A stretch of DNA of 49,665 bases from Sphingobacterium deserti (GCF_000757725.1 NZ_JJMU01000023.1:1-49665); one strand, 5' to 3'; positions 8,267-17,182 are shown, counted from the stretch's first letter. A program made the numbers and translations. Notes: a model not told the origin generated them from the letters alone.

Positions 8267-9346
8267 ATGCGATTTAACCAAATGGAATATAACGATTTGG
8301 CTTTGATTCTGACATGGCCTGATGCGACAATAAGAGGTGACGAAAAATGGATGATGTTTTTCAAAAAAGTAGGCATTGTCAAAAACTTGAATTTTAAAGT
8401 TGGCCACACAGGTATTGTCATCCTTAAACGAGATACGGGAGAAATGCTTTTTTATGATTTTGGACGCTATATAACGCCCCGCGGTTACGGTCGCGCTCGT
8501 TCAAAATTTTCAGACCCACGTTTAGAAATTAAATTTAGGGCGACTTTTGACGGGGAGGATATAGAAAATCTTGAAGAGATCATTGTTCATTTTGAGGAGT
8601 TAAAAAATGCGATGTATGGCGAAGGGATTCTTTACTTCTCTATCGCAGATGGTATAAACTTCGAATTAGCCAAAGCTTATGGTGATGATTGCGTTCACCA
8701 GGGAACTTACCCTTATGGCGCAGTAGCAAAAAATAACAACAACTGCTCCCGTTTTATCACGCGTATGCTCATGAAAGCGTCTCAAAAATACCGTTGGAAT
8801 CATAGCATAAACTTTCCGGAAACAATTAAAGCGAGCCCGATAAGCAATGTGGTAAATGCCGTTTCTAATAGGATGATTTATTCGTTTACACTGGAGCAAG
8901 GCTTAAAACATTTTAAGATGAATCGTTGGCAATCTTTTGCTTTTCTTCTTAGAAAGCTAGGCGATAATGTCAACCGCAAAAAGGCTTCTTGCTTACCAAA
9001 TGACTTGATTATCGGTTACATGCATTTCCCGTCAAAACCAATCAGCGTGCCTAAAGATGCGCAATATTTGGGCGGCGTGGGGGATGGAGCTTGGTTTTGC
9101 GTGCATGCTACTACCGAAGATAAAGTGATTATTAAACGGTTTACGTCGAAGGGCGATCTGGAATACGTGGTTTTGGGGGAACCGATGGAGCCCATCAACC
9201 TAGCGGAATCTTTTGAAGTTACTTACGATAGTCATCTATTATTCACACACATCAAGCAACTGGGTCGTAAGATTCGTATAAACCATATCCAAAAGCTTGA
9301 CATAACAGACTTTCAATACAAAGGTTTGAAAGAACGGTACGCTTAA
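8267..9346 (+). CDS. DUF6695-like protein with possible permuted papain-like Cys/His pair
   Basis: The 359-residue protein has no signal peptide or membrane helix. I recognise it only tentatively as a DUF6695-type protein of Sphingobacteria. Residues 44-66 read as two strands around GHTGIVIL and LFYDFGRY, with His47 at the start. Cys160 lies in NNNNCSRFI at the head of a helix. An early histidine in a strand followed about 110 residues later by a cysteine at a helix start is the order of circularly permuted NlpC/P60 or LRAT-like enzymes, so a thiol hydrolase is an inference. The frame opens with TTG at 8264 immediately followed by ATG at 8267, which is used here. Its stop overlaps the convergent ung stop. 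Confidence 0.75.
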   Translation: MRFNQMEYNDLALILTWPDATIRGDEKWMMFFKKVGIVKNLNFKVGHTGIVILKRDTGEMLFYDFGRYITPRGYGRARSKFSDPRLEIKFRATFDGEDIENLEEIIVHFEELKNAMYGEGILYFSIADGINFELAKAYGDDCVHQGTYPYGAVAKNNNNCSRFITRMLMKASQKYRWNHSINFPETIKASPISNVVNAVSNRMIYSFTLEQGLKHFKMNRWQSFAFLLRKLGDNVNRKKASCLPNDLIIGYMHFPSKPISVPKDAQYLGGVGDGAWFCVHATTEDKVIIKRFTSKGDLEYVVLGEPMEPINLAESFEVTYDSHLLFTHIKQLGRKIRINHIQKLDITDFQYKGLKERYA

Positions 9347-10014
9347 ACCTGCCAGTTAATTGTTGGTTTGGACGCTGCGGCTAAGTATTCATTGGCTTTG
9401 GAAAAGTGCTTGCTCCCGAAGAACCCGCGGTAGACGGATAGCGGCGAAGGGTGCACCGATTTTAAAATTAAATGCCGCTTGGCGTCTATTAAAACGGCTT
9501 TCTTCTGAGCATAGCTTCCCCAAAGGATAAAGACCACATTGTCTAATTTTTGGGATACCGCATGGATAATTTGATCTGTAAATTCCTCCCAACCTTTCTT
9601 TTGGTGTGATGCAGCTTGATGAGCACGTACAGTCAGTGTAGCATTTAGCAGCAGTACACCTTGCTTTGCCCATGCGGTGAGATCGCCCGATGTCGGGATT
9701 GCGAAGCCGGGAATATCCGTAGCAAGCTCTGCATAAATATTTCGCAATGATGGAGGTAACATGATTCCCTTCGGAACAGAGAAAGACAGCCCATGCGCCT
9801 GACCGTCGTTGTGGTAAGGATCCTGTCCGAGAATAACGACCTTGACATCTTCAAAGGCTGTAAGCTTAAATGCATTAAAAACTAAGTTTTCCGGAGGAAA
9901 AACCAGCGAGTTCTTCCGTTCCTGCTGAACAAACATGGACAATGTTCGCATAAAGTCTTGCTTTAGCAACGGTTTCAAGATAGGCTCCCAGCTCGGATGA
10001 TAACGTTCTGACAT
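9343..10014 (-). CDS. ung: Uracil-DNA glycosylase, family 1
   Basis: Ung removes uracil from DNA as the first step of base excision repair. The 223-residue protein has the catalytic water-activating motif GQDPYH (63-68, with Asp65), the uracil-recognition segment LLLNATLTV (121-129) and the DNA-intercalation loop HPSPLS (188-193), all intact. Length is typical. The frame extends upstream to a TTG at 10029, but this overlaps a TAnnTTTG box at 10026-10019, so ATG 10014 is the start and the mRNA may be leaderless. The gene converges on the DUF6695-like gene with a 4-bp overlap at the 3' ends. Confidence 0.96.
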   Translation of the reverse strand: MSERYHPSWEPILKPLLKQDFMRTLSMFVQQERKNSLVFPPENLVFNAFKLTAFEDVKVVILGQDPYHNDGQAHGLSFSVPKGIMLPPSLRNIYAELATDIPGFAIPTSGDLTAWAKQGVLLLNATLTVRAHQAASHQKKGWEEFTDQIIHAVSQKLDNVVFILWGSYAQKKAVLIDAKRHLILKSVHPSPLSVYRGFFGSKHFSKANEYLAAASKPTINWQV

Positions 10015-10018
10015 ACAA

Positions 10019-10026
10019 CAAATGTA
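10019..10026 (-). promoter_or_regulatory. -7 box directly before ung
   Basis: Reading on the minus strand, TACATTTG is followed by only four bases (TTGT) and then the ATG of ung. Transcription from this box would start at or within a base or two of the start codon. No well-spaced TTG -33 box is seen. Confidence 0.45.
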
Positions 10027-10117
10027 CAATTTTACAATTTTATAAGCTAAACGAGTTGTATAAGCTCTAAAATAACCGGATATTTGTGGCTAAATTCATC
10101 TTTAAAGAAACATCAAT

Positions 10118-10657
10118 ATGTCGAATATAGTTCGAATAATCCTTAGCAGTTTGCTGCTCATCGGGACAGTAGTACTCTTTTGGTTTGGACATTGGGGCTT
10201 AGGTATCTTAGGCATTTTATTCACTATACTGGCTTGGGTCACGGTATTTTTTAATGAAAACATGCTGCTCGCGCAGTGGTTTTTGCGTAAGGAAAATATG
10301 CCAAAGGCGGAAGCCTGGTTAAAACGAATCACAAATTATGAAAAGCAACTAATTTCTGCGCAACACGGTTACTACCACATGCTGTTAGGAATTATTGAGT
10401 CACAGCGTGCCCCATTACAATCCGAGAAGTTTTTCAAAAAAGCGCTTACTCTTGGCTTACATATGGATCATAATATTGCGTTGGCAAAACTTAGTCTTGC
10501 GGGTGTAGCTATGGCGAAGCGTAATAAGCGAGAAGCAGAAAAATTACTTGCAGAAGCTAAGAAGGCAGATAAAAATAAGTTGCTAGCAGATCAAATCAAA
10601 ATGATGAAAGATCAAATGTCGATGATGGACAAACAACAGTTTCGTTATTCGCGATAA
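10118..10657 (+). CDS. Small membrane protein with TPR-like helices
   Basis: The 179-residue protein starts with two adjacent transmembrane helices (about residues 5-23 and 26-45), then continues as amphipathic helical hairpins (about 55-160) with tetratricopeptide-like spacing, such as the A-x-x-W-L-K-R, S-E-K-F-F-K-K-A-L and L-A-G-V-A-M-A-K-R segments. The tail is rich in Lys and Met and probably coiled. It is likely an inner-membrane protein with a cytosolic helical domain for protein contacts. I do not recognise a named family, and function is unknown. The gene stands alone between ung (divergent) and a convergent secreted protein. Confidence 0.78.
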   Translation: MSNIVRIILSSLLLIGTVVLFWFGHWGLGILGILFTILAWVTVFFNENMLLAQWFLRKENMPKAEAWLKRITNYEKQLISAQHGYYHMLLGIIESQRAPLQSEKFFKKALTLGLHMDHNIALAKLSLAGVAMAKRNKREAEKLLAEAKKADKNKLLADQIKMMKDQMSMMDKQQFRYSR

Positions 10658-10700
10658 AGAAGGTGGCAAGCAGGTTGCTATGTCCTTATGCTAATACATA

Positions 10701-10730
10701 CAAGAGGTGGAGCTACAGCTCCACCTCTTG
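10701..10730. terminator. Perfect palindrome between convergent genes
   Basis: CAAGAGGTGGAGC / GCTCCACCTCTTG forms a 13-bp perfect stem with a 4-nt TACA loop. Neither side has a proper T run. It overlaps the last codons of the minus-strand gene ending at 10713 and could block transcription from both sides. Confidence 0.55.
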
Positions 10731-11165
10731 CGTTATAAATTTCCCGTCTTCCCCGCTATCTTCAAATACAAGAAGCAGCTTTTTCGGTTTCTCACCTGTC
10801 CAATCTGCATACTTTATAGTCAACGGTACTGGCACGTTTTCTTCGAACAAATAGTGCAGATAATTTTGCTTATCGGCGATATTGATTGTTACCCGACCCA
10901 TTTTCATTAAAGTATATAGATGCTGTTCTCCTTTCTCGTCAAGCACTTGCGTGGCGTAGGTGTTCAGCTTAAATTCACGTTGATCCATTTGATAAGAGAT
11001 TAAAAATAATTCTACCGTCAATGTATCCGTTTCGGCATTAAGGTTTACGCTTTTTACGTCGATTTGGATGTCATCTGACACCTTATTTCCCTCAGTTTCC
11101 TGGGCGAACAATTGGCATCCAAACAGAAAGAAAACTGGGAGTATGTACCACTGTAATACCTTCAT
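10713..11165 (-). CDS. Secreted protein of unknown function
   Basis: The 150-residue protein has an N-terminal signal peptide (hydrophobic residues 6-20, with a likely cut after the AQ at about 21-22; a Cys at 17 lies inside the hydrophobic core and is an uncertain lipobox). The rest looks like a small beta-rich domain with alternating hydrophobic residues, and resembles an Ig-like or C2-like sandwich only by pattern. I do not recognise the family. It lies 4 bp after the DUF4293 gene in the same direction and is probably co-transcribed with it. The palindrome at 10701-10730 overlaps its 3' end. Confidence 0.75.
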   Translation of the reverse strand: MKVLQWYILPVFFLFGCQLFAQETEGNKVSDDIQIDVKSVNLNAETDTLTVELFLISYQMDQREFKLNTYATQVLDEKGEQHLYTLMKMGRVTINIADKQNYLHYLFEENVPVPLTIKYADWTGEKPKKLLLVFEDSGEDGKFITQEVEL

Positions 11166-11169
11166 AGTT

Positions 11170-11643
11170 TTATCTCAAACGATCTGCAGATTTAATCAAT
11201 TTTTCGTCCTGACGGATACCGCCAATGGCCATTGCTAAAAAAATAATAGCTACCGGCAGCAAGAAGAAGCCCACCCCAATATTTCCTGCCTGAATTCGTT
11301 GGGAAATGGTGTCTAAAACACTGCTTGCTGAGAAAAACATCCACACGCCTAAAAGTACGATCAACGCGATGGCTATTCCAACGAATAAAATTTGCTTCTT
11401 TCTATTTCTAAATAGAAAAACAGTAACTAAGGGCAGCGCGGCAACTATACCTGCTAAAATGGCCTGAAAGATCGAACTACTCTCGCGGCTCATCTCATTA
11501 TTTAATGACGAATATGTCCCTGTCACAAAAATCTGCTTCCCAAGTCCTACCAAATCAATAAAGCTAACATAAGGAAAGACGAACAGTCCCAGTAATGTGA
11601 TCGAAGCGGCCAATAACCATAGGGTTTGAATACGTTGAATCAT
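11170..11643 (-). CDS. DUF4293 family membrane protein
   Basis: The 157-residue protein begins with MIQRIQTLWLL, the hallmark of the Bacteroidota DUF4293 family, and has four predicted transmembrane helices (about 7-27, 55-75, 82-103 and 120-142) with a conserved GGIRxDExLI-type cytosolic tail. Its function is unknown. It is the first gene of a two-gene unit with the secreted protein downstream and is preceded by a consensus promoter at 11696-11667. Confidence 0.88.
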   Translation of the reverse strand: MIQRIQTLWLLAASITLLGLFVFPYVSFIDLVGLGKQIFVTGTYSSLNNEMSRESSSIFQAILAGIVAALPLVTVFLFRNRKKQILFVGIAIALIVLLGVWMFFSASSVLDTISQRIQAGNIGVGFFLLPVAIIFLAMAIGGIRQDEKLIKSADRLR

Positions 11644-11666
11644 AATCTTATTTTAAAACAGCACAA

Positions 11667-11696
11667 CAAATATACTATAAACATTAAAAAATCCAA
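11667..11696 (-). promoter_or_regulatory. Consensus promoter of the DUF4293 gene
   Basis: On the minus strand a TTG (11696-11694) is followed after 19 nt by TATATTTG (11674-11667), matching the TTG-N19-21-TAnnTTTG consensus. The leader to the ATG at 11643 is about 20 nt. Confidence 0.75.
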
Positions 11697-11808
11697 TTTG
11701 ATTGCGCGATGGCCGCTTTAATTTTGTTAGCCGCTATCGACATCGCGCTGCTGGGTAATGGAATTGTTAGATTGTATTTTAACCAGAGCAGCATAAGGGA
11801 CTTTTAGC

Positions 11809-11816
11809 TACATTTG
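11809..11816 (+). promoter_or_regulatory. -7 box directly before truA
   Basis: TACATTTG is followed by four bases and then a GTG (11821) in frame with truA, with the ATG at 11833 twelve bases later. The mRNA is expected to be leaderless (GTG start) or to have a leader of about 10 nt (ATG start). Confidence 0.5.
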
Positions 11817-11832
11817 CACCGTGGAAAGTAGC

Positions 11833-12585
11833 ATGCAACGTTTTTTTCTGGAGGTGGTTTATGATGGCACGAACTATCACGGGTGGCAGGTTCAAGACAA
11901 CGCGATTTCTGTACAGCAAAAGCTTAATGAAGCGTTGAATAAGATTTTGCGCACAACGGTTGAGACTGTAGGTGCAGGCAGGACTGATACCGGCGTGCAT
12001 GCGAAACAACTTTATTTGCACTTTGATGTAGAAGAAGACCTAATCAAGGATGAAATTCGTTTTCTGCATGCGCTAAATTCCTTGTTGCCTACAGACATTG
12101 CCGCGCATCGCTTACTTGCGGTACACAAGGATGCGCATGCACGATTTGATGCCATAGCGCGATCTTATGAATATCATATCCATTTTGGTAAAGATCCTTT
12201 TCTGTTAAACAAATCGTGGCAGCTGCGCGAATTACCAGATGTATCAAAAATGAACGACGCGGCGAAGCACTTGCTTGGAACAAAGGATTTTGGCTGTTTT
12301 TCAAAAAGTAATACACAGGTTTTCACCAATATCTGTACAATAACGCGAGCAGAATGGGTTTTTGAGCGGGGGCAGTTGGTTTTCCATATAAGCGCCGATC
12401 GCTTTCTTCGCAATATGGTACGGGCCATAGTGGGCACGCTACTTGATATCGGGCTAAAAAACAAACCGGCGGCGTCTATTGTTGACGTTATCAACAGTAA
12501 AGATCGGTCAAAAGCGGGCACATCCGTTCCGGCCCATGGCCTTTACCTAACAAAAGTAATTTATCCTTATATAAACGAACATTGA
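11833..12585 (+). CDS. truA: tRNA pseudouridine(38-40) synthase TruA
   Basis: TruA converts uridines 38-40 in the anticodon arm of tRNAs to pseudouridine. The 250-residue product starts with the typical MQRFFLEVVYDGTNYHGWQ pattern and has the catalytic motif GRTDTGVHA (49-57, catalytic Asp52), plus the conserved R-A-R-F-D-A-equivalent (HARFDAIARSYEYHI, about 98-112) and FLRNMVR near 195. A GTG at 11821 would add four residues and lies at the expected transcription start, so it cannot be excluded. Its stop TGA overlaps the TTG start of the following ABC exporter (TTGA), so the two are coupled. Confidence 0.95.
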   Translation: MQRFFLEVVYDGTNYHGWQVQDNAISVQQKLNEALNKILRTTVETVGAGRTDTGVHAKQLYLHFDVEEDLIKDEIRFLHALNSLLPTDIAAHRLLAVHKDAHARFDAIARSYEYHIHFGKDPFLLNKSWQLRELPDVSKMNDAAKHLLGTKDFGCFSKSNTQVFTNICTITRAEWVFERGQLVFHISADRFLRNMVRAIVGTLLDIGLKNKPAASIVDVINSKDRSKAGTSVPAHGLYLTKVIYPYINEH

Positions 12586-14345
12586 GCGAACAAAAAATAT
12601 CTGGCAAAACTTACGACAGTAAGCTATTAAAAAGAATGGCTTACTATATGCGTCCCTACCGAGGCATCTTTTGGGCATCCGTTGTTTTGACCGTATTATT
12701 AGCGGCTGTAGCTCCGGCGCTGCCCCTACTTATTGAATACACGCTGGATAACTACATTTTAAAGTCAGATTCATCCGGGTTGACAATGATGTTAATCGCT
12801 ATGATGGCTTTACTTATCGGTCAAACAGTCATTCGTTATTACCATACATTAGCAACGAACGTGCTTGGTCAAAATGTTATTCGCGATATTCGTATACAGG
12901 TGTTTAACCACATCACCAACCTACGGCTAAAATATTTTGATAACACACCACTGGGCAAGCTTATTACACGTACAATATCCGATCTGGAAACGATATCCAA
13001 TATCTTTTCTCAGGGATTGATACAAATCATTGGCGACTTGCTTCAGCTGGTTGTCATATTGGGCGTGATGCTTTATACGGACTGGAGCTTAACACTAATT
13101 GTACTTATTCCTATGCCACTTATGGTATGGGCAACTTATATTTTCAAAGAATCGATGAAGTCTGCATTCGTCGACGTTAGAACATGGGTTTCCAATTTAA
13201 ACACCTTCCTGCAGGAACATATAAGTGGTATGGCTATCATCCAATATTTCGCCCGTGAAAATCAGGAGATGCGGAAGTTTGATAACATCAATCAGAAACA
13301 TCGTGATGCGCACATCCGCGCCAATTGGTATTTTTCTATCTTCTTCCCGGTATTGGAGATTATCTTGGCTATTGCCACGGGTCTTTTGGTCTGGTATGGA
13401 TCGAAGCAGATTTTAGCAAATGCTATATCACCAGGTGTCGTGGTGGCATTCCTGATGTATATCAATATGATCTTTAGGCCCATTCGGGAGCTTATTGACA
13501 AATTTAATACGTTACAAATGGGTATGGTGTCCGCTGAACGTATTTTTGAAGTATTGGACACGGATGCTTTCACCCCAAATACAGGCACGCATACCGCTGA
13601 GCATGTAGATGGAAGAATAGATTTCGAACATGTGTGGTTTGCATACAATGATGAAAAATGGGTTTTAAAGGATGTTAATTTCAGTGTTAAGCCTGGCGAA
13701 ACGCTTGCTCTAGTAGGTGCAACGGGCGCGGGAAAATCTTCTACAATCAATATTCTCAGTCGCTTTTACGAAATACAGAAGGGTACTATCCGACTAGATG
13801 GAACAGATATACGGGAATACGAACTGAGTCATTTGCGAAATCATATTGCAACAGTTTTGCAGGATGTTTTTCTATTTGCCGATAGTATCTTCAACAATAT
13901 CACATTGCATAATCCAGCCATCACGCGCGAAGAAGTCATCCATGCTGCCAAGAAAGTGGGAGCCTATTCTTTTATCATGCGATTGCCTGGAGGTTTTGAC
14001 TACCAAGTTCAGGAGCGTGGCGCAACACTATCATCAGGCCAAGCGCAATTGATATCATTCATACGGGCTTTGGTGCATAACCCGACTATTTTGATTTTGG
14101 ATGAAGCAACCTCCTCCATTGATACAGAAACGGAGATTTTGATACAAACAGCTATCGATAATATGATGCAAGGACGTACCGCAATCGTGATTGCCCATCG
14201 CCTATCAACCATTCAAAAAGCGGATAAGATTATTGTCTTTGATAAAGGAGAAATAAAGGAAATCGGCACGCACAGTGAATTGCTGGCAATAGATGGCTAT
14301 TACAAAAAATTGTATGAGCTGCAGTTTAATTCGCTCAGTATATAG
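12582..14345 (+). CDS. ABC transporter, fused permease-ATPase (exporter type)
   Basis: The 587-residue half-transporter has an ABC type-1 membrane domain with about six helices (residues 28-300) and a C-terminal ATPase: Walker A GATGAGKSS (379-387), Q-loop Gln427, signature LSSGQ (483-487), Walker B ILILDE (503-508) and H-loop His539. It belongs to the MsbA/MdlB-like lipid or drug exporters, and the substrate cannot be named. The signature reads LSSGQAQ instead of LSGGQ, a mild variation also known in this group. The start is a TTG at 12582 that overlaps the truA stop by four bases; the first ATG lies 17 codons further in and would leave a gap, so TTG is preferred. Confidence 0.92.
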   Translation: MSEQKISGKTYDSKLLKRMAYYMRPYRGIFWASVVLTVLLAAVAPALPLLIEYTLDNYILKSDSSGLTMMLIAMMALLIGQTVIRYYHTLATNVLGQNVIRDIRIQVFNHITNLRLKYFDNTPLGKLITRTISDLETISNIFSQGLIQIIGDLLQLVVILGVMLYTDWSLTLIVLIPMPLMVWATYIFKESMKSAFVDVRTWVSNLNTFLQEHISGMAIIQYFARENQEMRKFDNINQKHRDAHIRANWYFSIFFPVLEIILAIATGLLVWYGSKQILANAISPGVVVAFLMYINMIFRPIRELIDKFNTLQMGMVSAERIFEVLDTDAFTPNTGTHTAEHVDGRIDFEHVWFAYNDEKWVLKDVNFSVKPGETLALVGATGAGKSSTINILSRFYEIQKGTIRLDGTDIREYELSHLRNHIATVLQDVFLFADSIFNNITLHNPAITREEVIHAAKKVGAYSFIMRLPGGFDYQVQERGATLSSGQAQLISFIRALVHNPTILILDEATSSIDTETEILIQTAIDNMMQGRTAIVIAHRLSTIQKADKIIVFDKGEIKEIGTHSELLAIDGYYKKLYELQFNSLSI

Positions 14346-14347
14346 CT

Positions 14348-14410
14348 AACAGCCCCATCACTTATTTGTCGCCTTTATTGCACAAGATTTGTGATGGAGC
14401 TGTTTTAATT
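14348..14410 (+). terminator. Terminator of the truA-ABC exporter unit
   Basis: AACAGCCCCATCAC (14348-14361) pairs with GTGATGGAGCTGTT (14391-14404) with one mismatch and a 29-nt loop, followed by TTAATTT. It begins two bases after the stop codon. Confidence 0.7.
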
Positions 14411-14467
14411 TGTGCCTAGTTAACCTATTTTTTGAGGAACGATGACAGGCTACTAGGACTTGATATC

Positions 14468-14791
14468 TTAGTTAGGATGGATCATCTCATGGATTTGTCG
14501 CATATAAAATCCCTCATTCATCGATTTCGTAAAGTCTATCCATTCTTCATGTGTAAAGGTGAATATAATCTCCCGAACAGGTGTATTCAATACGATTCGG
14601 GCGATTCCATCGGGGAACCGGAAAAATTCTTCAACACCCATTTTCTCTTTGATCACATTCCAGAAGCAACTGTATTGTTGTGCATCAAACGTTAACAAAA
14701 ACGTCTGGTGCCAGATGTAACAATTTCCGCAATGCTGGCAGTAGCTCACTGTTGTTGTTCCGTTTTTGCTAAGTATAATGGATTGACACAT
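14468..14791 (-). CDS. DUF6686-like small protein with CxxC motif
   Basis: The 107-residue protein starts MCQSIILSKNG and carries a Cys-x-x-Cys-x-x-Cys cluster (YCQHCGNCY, residues 17-25) suited to zinc binding. No signal or membrane segment is seen. The pattern matches, from memory, the DUF6686 family of Bacteroidota, with moderate certainty. The function is unknown. It stands alone, convergent with the ABC exporter, and 251 bp from the M3 peptidase terminator region. Confidence 0.8.
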   Translation of the reverse strand: MCQSIILSKNGTTTVSYCQHCGNCYIWHQTFLLTFDAQQYSCFWNVIKEKMGVEEFFRFPDGIARIVLNTPVREIIFTFTHEEWIDFTKSMNEGFYMRQIHEMIHPN

Positions 14792-14986
14792 GTTATTTTT
14801 ATTTAGAACAAATATAAATAATGATAGAGAAATAGCAAATTCTTTTTTAAGAACTTTTTATAAAAGCCCTGCTATTCCGATGATGCCAAACATTTCAGGT
14901 GAGAAAACAGGGGGATGTGGGGATTCGTTTGCATATTTAGCTATGGCGCAAACGGGAAAATAGGGATAGGGAGCAATCTAAAAACA

Positions 14987-15016
14987 AAAGATCGGAAAAA
15001 ATTTCCGATCTTTTTA
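14987..15016 (-). terminator. Terminator of the M3 metallopeptidase gene
   Basis: AAAGATCGGAAA (14987-14998) and TTTCCGATCTTT (15002-15013) form a 12-bp stem with an A3 loop. On the minus strand it ends in a short T run and lies 27 nt after the stop codon. Confidence 0.82.
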
Positions 15017-15042
15017 TGTGGACAAGTTGTGCTTGTAAGGCG

Positions 15043-17160
15043 TTAATTTAATCCTCGCTTTTTCATTAAGTATACCGGATTTGGATCAGCACCCCGGAAT
15101 GTACGATACATCTCTGCAGGATTGCCCGTTCCTCCGCGTTCCAAAATATTTCTTCGGAATGAAGCGGCAGTTCCAGCATCATAAAGCGATTTCTCTTTGA
15201 ATGCAGCAAATGCATCGGAATCTAACACTTCCGACCAGATGTATGCGTAGTAACCCGATGAATATCCGCCAGCGAATATATGCTGAAAATAGGTACTTCT
15301 ATACCGAGGAATAATTGCGTCAATCAAGCCAATTTTTTTCATTGCTGCTGTTTCAAAAGCATTAACATCGGCAGGAATAGGGCTTGTGGCTGCGTGATAG
15401 GTTAGGTCTAAAAGGGATGCTGCCAGATATTCTACCGTAGCAAAGCCTTGATCAAAGGTGCCTGCTTTTTCCATTTTCGCAATTAACGAATCTGGAATAG
15501 CTTCTTTCGTTTTGTAATGTTTCGCGTATGACTTTAACACCTCCGGATCTGCAGCCCAGTTTTCCATGATCTGCGAAGGCAATTCTACAAAATCACGAGG
15601 AACGGACGTACCTGCTAAACTTTTGTATTTCACGTTAGATAACAGTCCGTGAAGTGCGTGGCCAAATTCGTGGAATAATGTCGTTGCCTCATCAAATGTA
15701 AGCAACGCTGGATCATCGCCTACGGGTTTTGTAAAGTTACATACGATAGAAATTACAGGTGCAACACGTTTGCCATCTTTTCTACCTTGTGGGCGGTAGG
15801 ATGTCATCCAGGCTCCGCCTCTCTTGGATTCTCTTGGGAAAAAGTCTGCGTAGAGCAGTCCAAGGTGCGAGCCATCGTTATCTTTTACTTCGAAAACTTT
15901 CACATCGCTGTGGTATGTTGGCACATTGTTCAATGCAATGAATGTCAAACCGTATAATTTATTTGCTGTTGCGAAAGCTCCTTCAAGTACAGACGGCAGA
16001 CTAAAATAAGGTTTAATCTGGGCTTCATCCAATGCAAAACGAGACATGCGGATTTTTTCCTGATAATAGCGCCAATCGTAGGGTGCAACGGTAAACGTAT
16101 CCTTTGCCAGTGCAATTTCCTGCTGTATGTCAAATGCTTCTGCCTTCGCTTTTTCCAATGCCGGTGCCCATATTTTGTTTAACAAGGCATATACATTAGT
16201 TGGGTTTTCAGCCATTGACTCTTCTAAAACATACGCCGCATGCGAGGAGTAGCCCAATAACTTAGCCTTGTTTTGACGTAGGTTGGCAATTTCCACCAGC
16301 ACCTTTTTATTATCATTTTTGTTATCGTTATTGCCTCTTTTCTGGTACGCTTCCCAAATGTTCTTGCGTAAATCTCGGTTATCGGCATATTGTAAGAACG
16401 GCATCACCGAGGGATTCTGTAATGTAAATACCCATTTTCCTTCTTTGCCTTTCGCTTTCGCTTCATCGGCGGCTGCAGAAATCAATCCCTTGGGGAGACC
16501 TGCAAGATCTTCCTCTTTATCAATAACCAATTCAAAGGCGTTACTTTCCGTTAAAAGGTTTTGTCCGAATTCGGTTGTTAAAACAGAAAGTTGCGCGTTT
16601 ATCTTTTTGAGTTTCTCTTTGTTTTCCGATGTAAGGTTTGCTCCTGAGCGAATAAAGCCTTTATAGGTTTCTTCAAGCAATTTGGAATCCTCGGCGTCTA
16701 AGTTAAGTGCTGTCCGCTTTTCGTATACCGCTTTTACCTTTGCAAAAAGCTTTTCATTTAAAGATATTTCATCAGAGTGGGCCGAAAGTATTGGCGCCAT
16801 ATCTTTGTCGATAGCCTGTATAGAGTCATTGGTATTGGCACTATTCAAGTTACCAAACACCGTACGCACACTAGACAATAAACTTCCCGCATTTTCAAGT
16901 GCTAGGATTGTATTATTGAAAGTAGGCTCTTCATTATTATTGATGATGGAGTCGATTTCTAAATTATGTTGTGCAATAGCTGCTTTGAATGCCGGACGAA
17001 AGTGCTCATCCTTGATTTTATCAAATGGCGGAACTTGAAATGGTGTATCGTAGTTGAGTAGTAATGGATTATCTGTTTGTTGCGATGTGTTTTGATCTTG
17101 ACAGCCTACTACAACCGCTGCAATGACCAAGCAAAGGGGTAAGAATTTGTTTTTACTCAT
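15043..17160 (-). CDS. dcp: M3 family metallopeptidase (peptidyl-dipeptidase Dcp type), lipoprotein
   Basis: This enzyme removes C-terminal dipeptides or cleaves short peptides. The 705-residue product has the gluzincin motif HEFGHALHG near residue 496 and the downstream glutamate region with YKSLAGTSVPRDFVELPSQIMENW, which supplies the third zinc ligand. The N-terminus is a lipoprotein signal ending at Cys20 (VVVGC), so it is exported and anchored, probably in the periplasm or outer membrane. Length fits Dcp-like members. It has its own consensus promoter (17214-17183) and terminator, so it is monocistronic. The symbol reflects family similarity, not proven specificity. Confidence 0.93.
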   Translation of the reverse strand: MSKNKFLPLCLVIAAVVVGCQDQNTSQQTDNPLLLNYDTPFQVPPFDKIKDEHFRPAFKAAIAQHNLEIDSIINNNEEPTFNNTILALENAGSLLSSVRTVFGNLNSANTNDSIQAIDKDMAPILSAHSDEISLNEKLFAKVKAVYEKRTALNLDAEDSKLLEETYKGFIRSGANLTSENKEKLKKINAQLSVLTTEFGQNLLTESNAFELVIDKEEDLAGLPKGLISAAADEAKAKGKEGKWVFTLQNPSVMPFLQYADNRDLRKNIWEAYQKRGNNDNKNDNKKVLVEIANLRQNKAKLLGYSSHAAYVLEESMAENPTNVYALLNKIWAPALEKAKAEAFDIQQEIALAKDTFTVAPYDWRYYQEKIRMSRFALDEAQIKPYFSLPSVLEGAFATANKLYGLTFIALNNVPTYHSDVKVFEVKDNDGSHLGLLYADFFPRESKRGGAWMTSYRPQGRKDGKRVAPVISIVCNFTKPVGDDPALLTFDEATTLFHEFGHALHGLLSNVKYKSLAGTSVPRDFVELPSQIMENWAADPEVLKSYAKHYKTKEAIPDSLIAKMEKAGTFDQGFATVEYLAASLLDLTYHAATSPIPADVNAFETAAMKKIGLIDAIIPRYRSTYFQHIFAGGYSSGYYAYIWSEVLDSDAFAAFKEKSLYDAGTAASFRRNILERGGTGNPAEMYRTFRGADPNPVYLMKKRGLN

Positions 17161-17182
17161 TACTTCTATTTAAATTTCGGAA

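Noticed and set aside
10015..10029. TTG-start extension of ung
   Set aside because: It overlaps a TAnnTTTG promoter box and adds five residues not seen in Ung proteins.
13292..13750. 152-residue minus-strand frame inside the ABC exporter
   Set aside because: It is a shadow of the ATPase coding frame; codon pattern and lack of homology features argue against a gene.
16283..16666. 127-residue plus-strand frame inside the M3 peptidase gene
   Set aside because: It is antisense shadow, with Ser/Leu-rich composition expected from the opposite strand.
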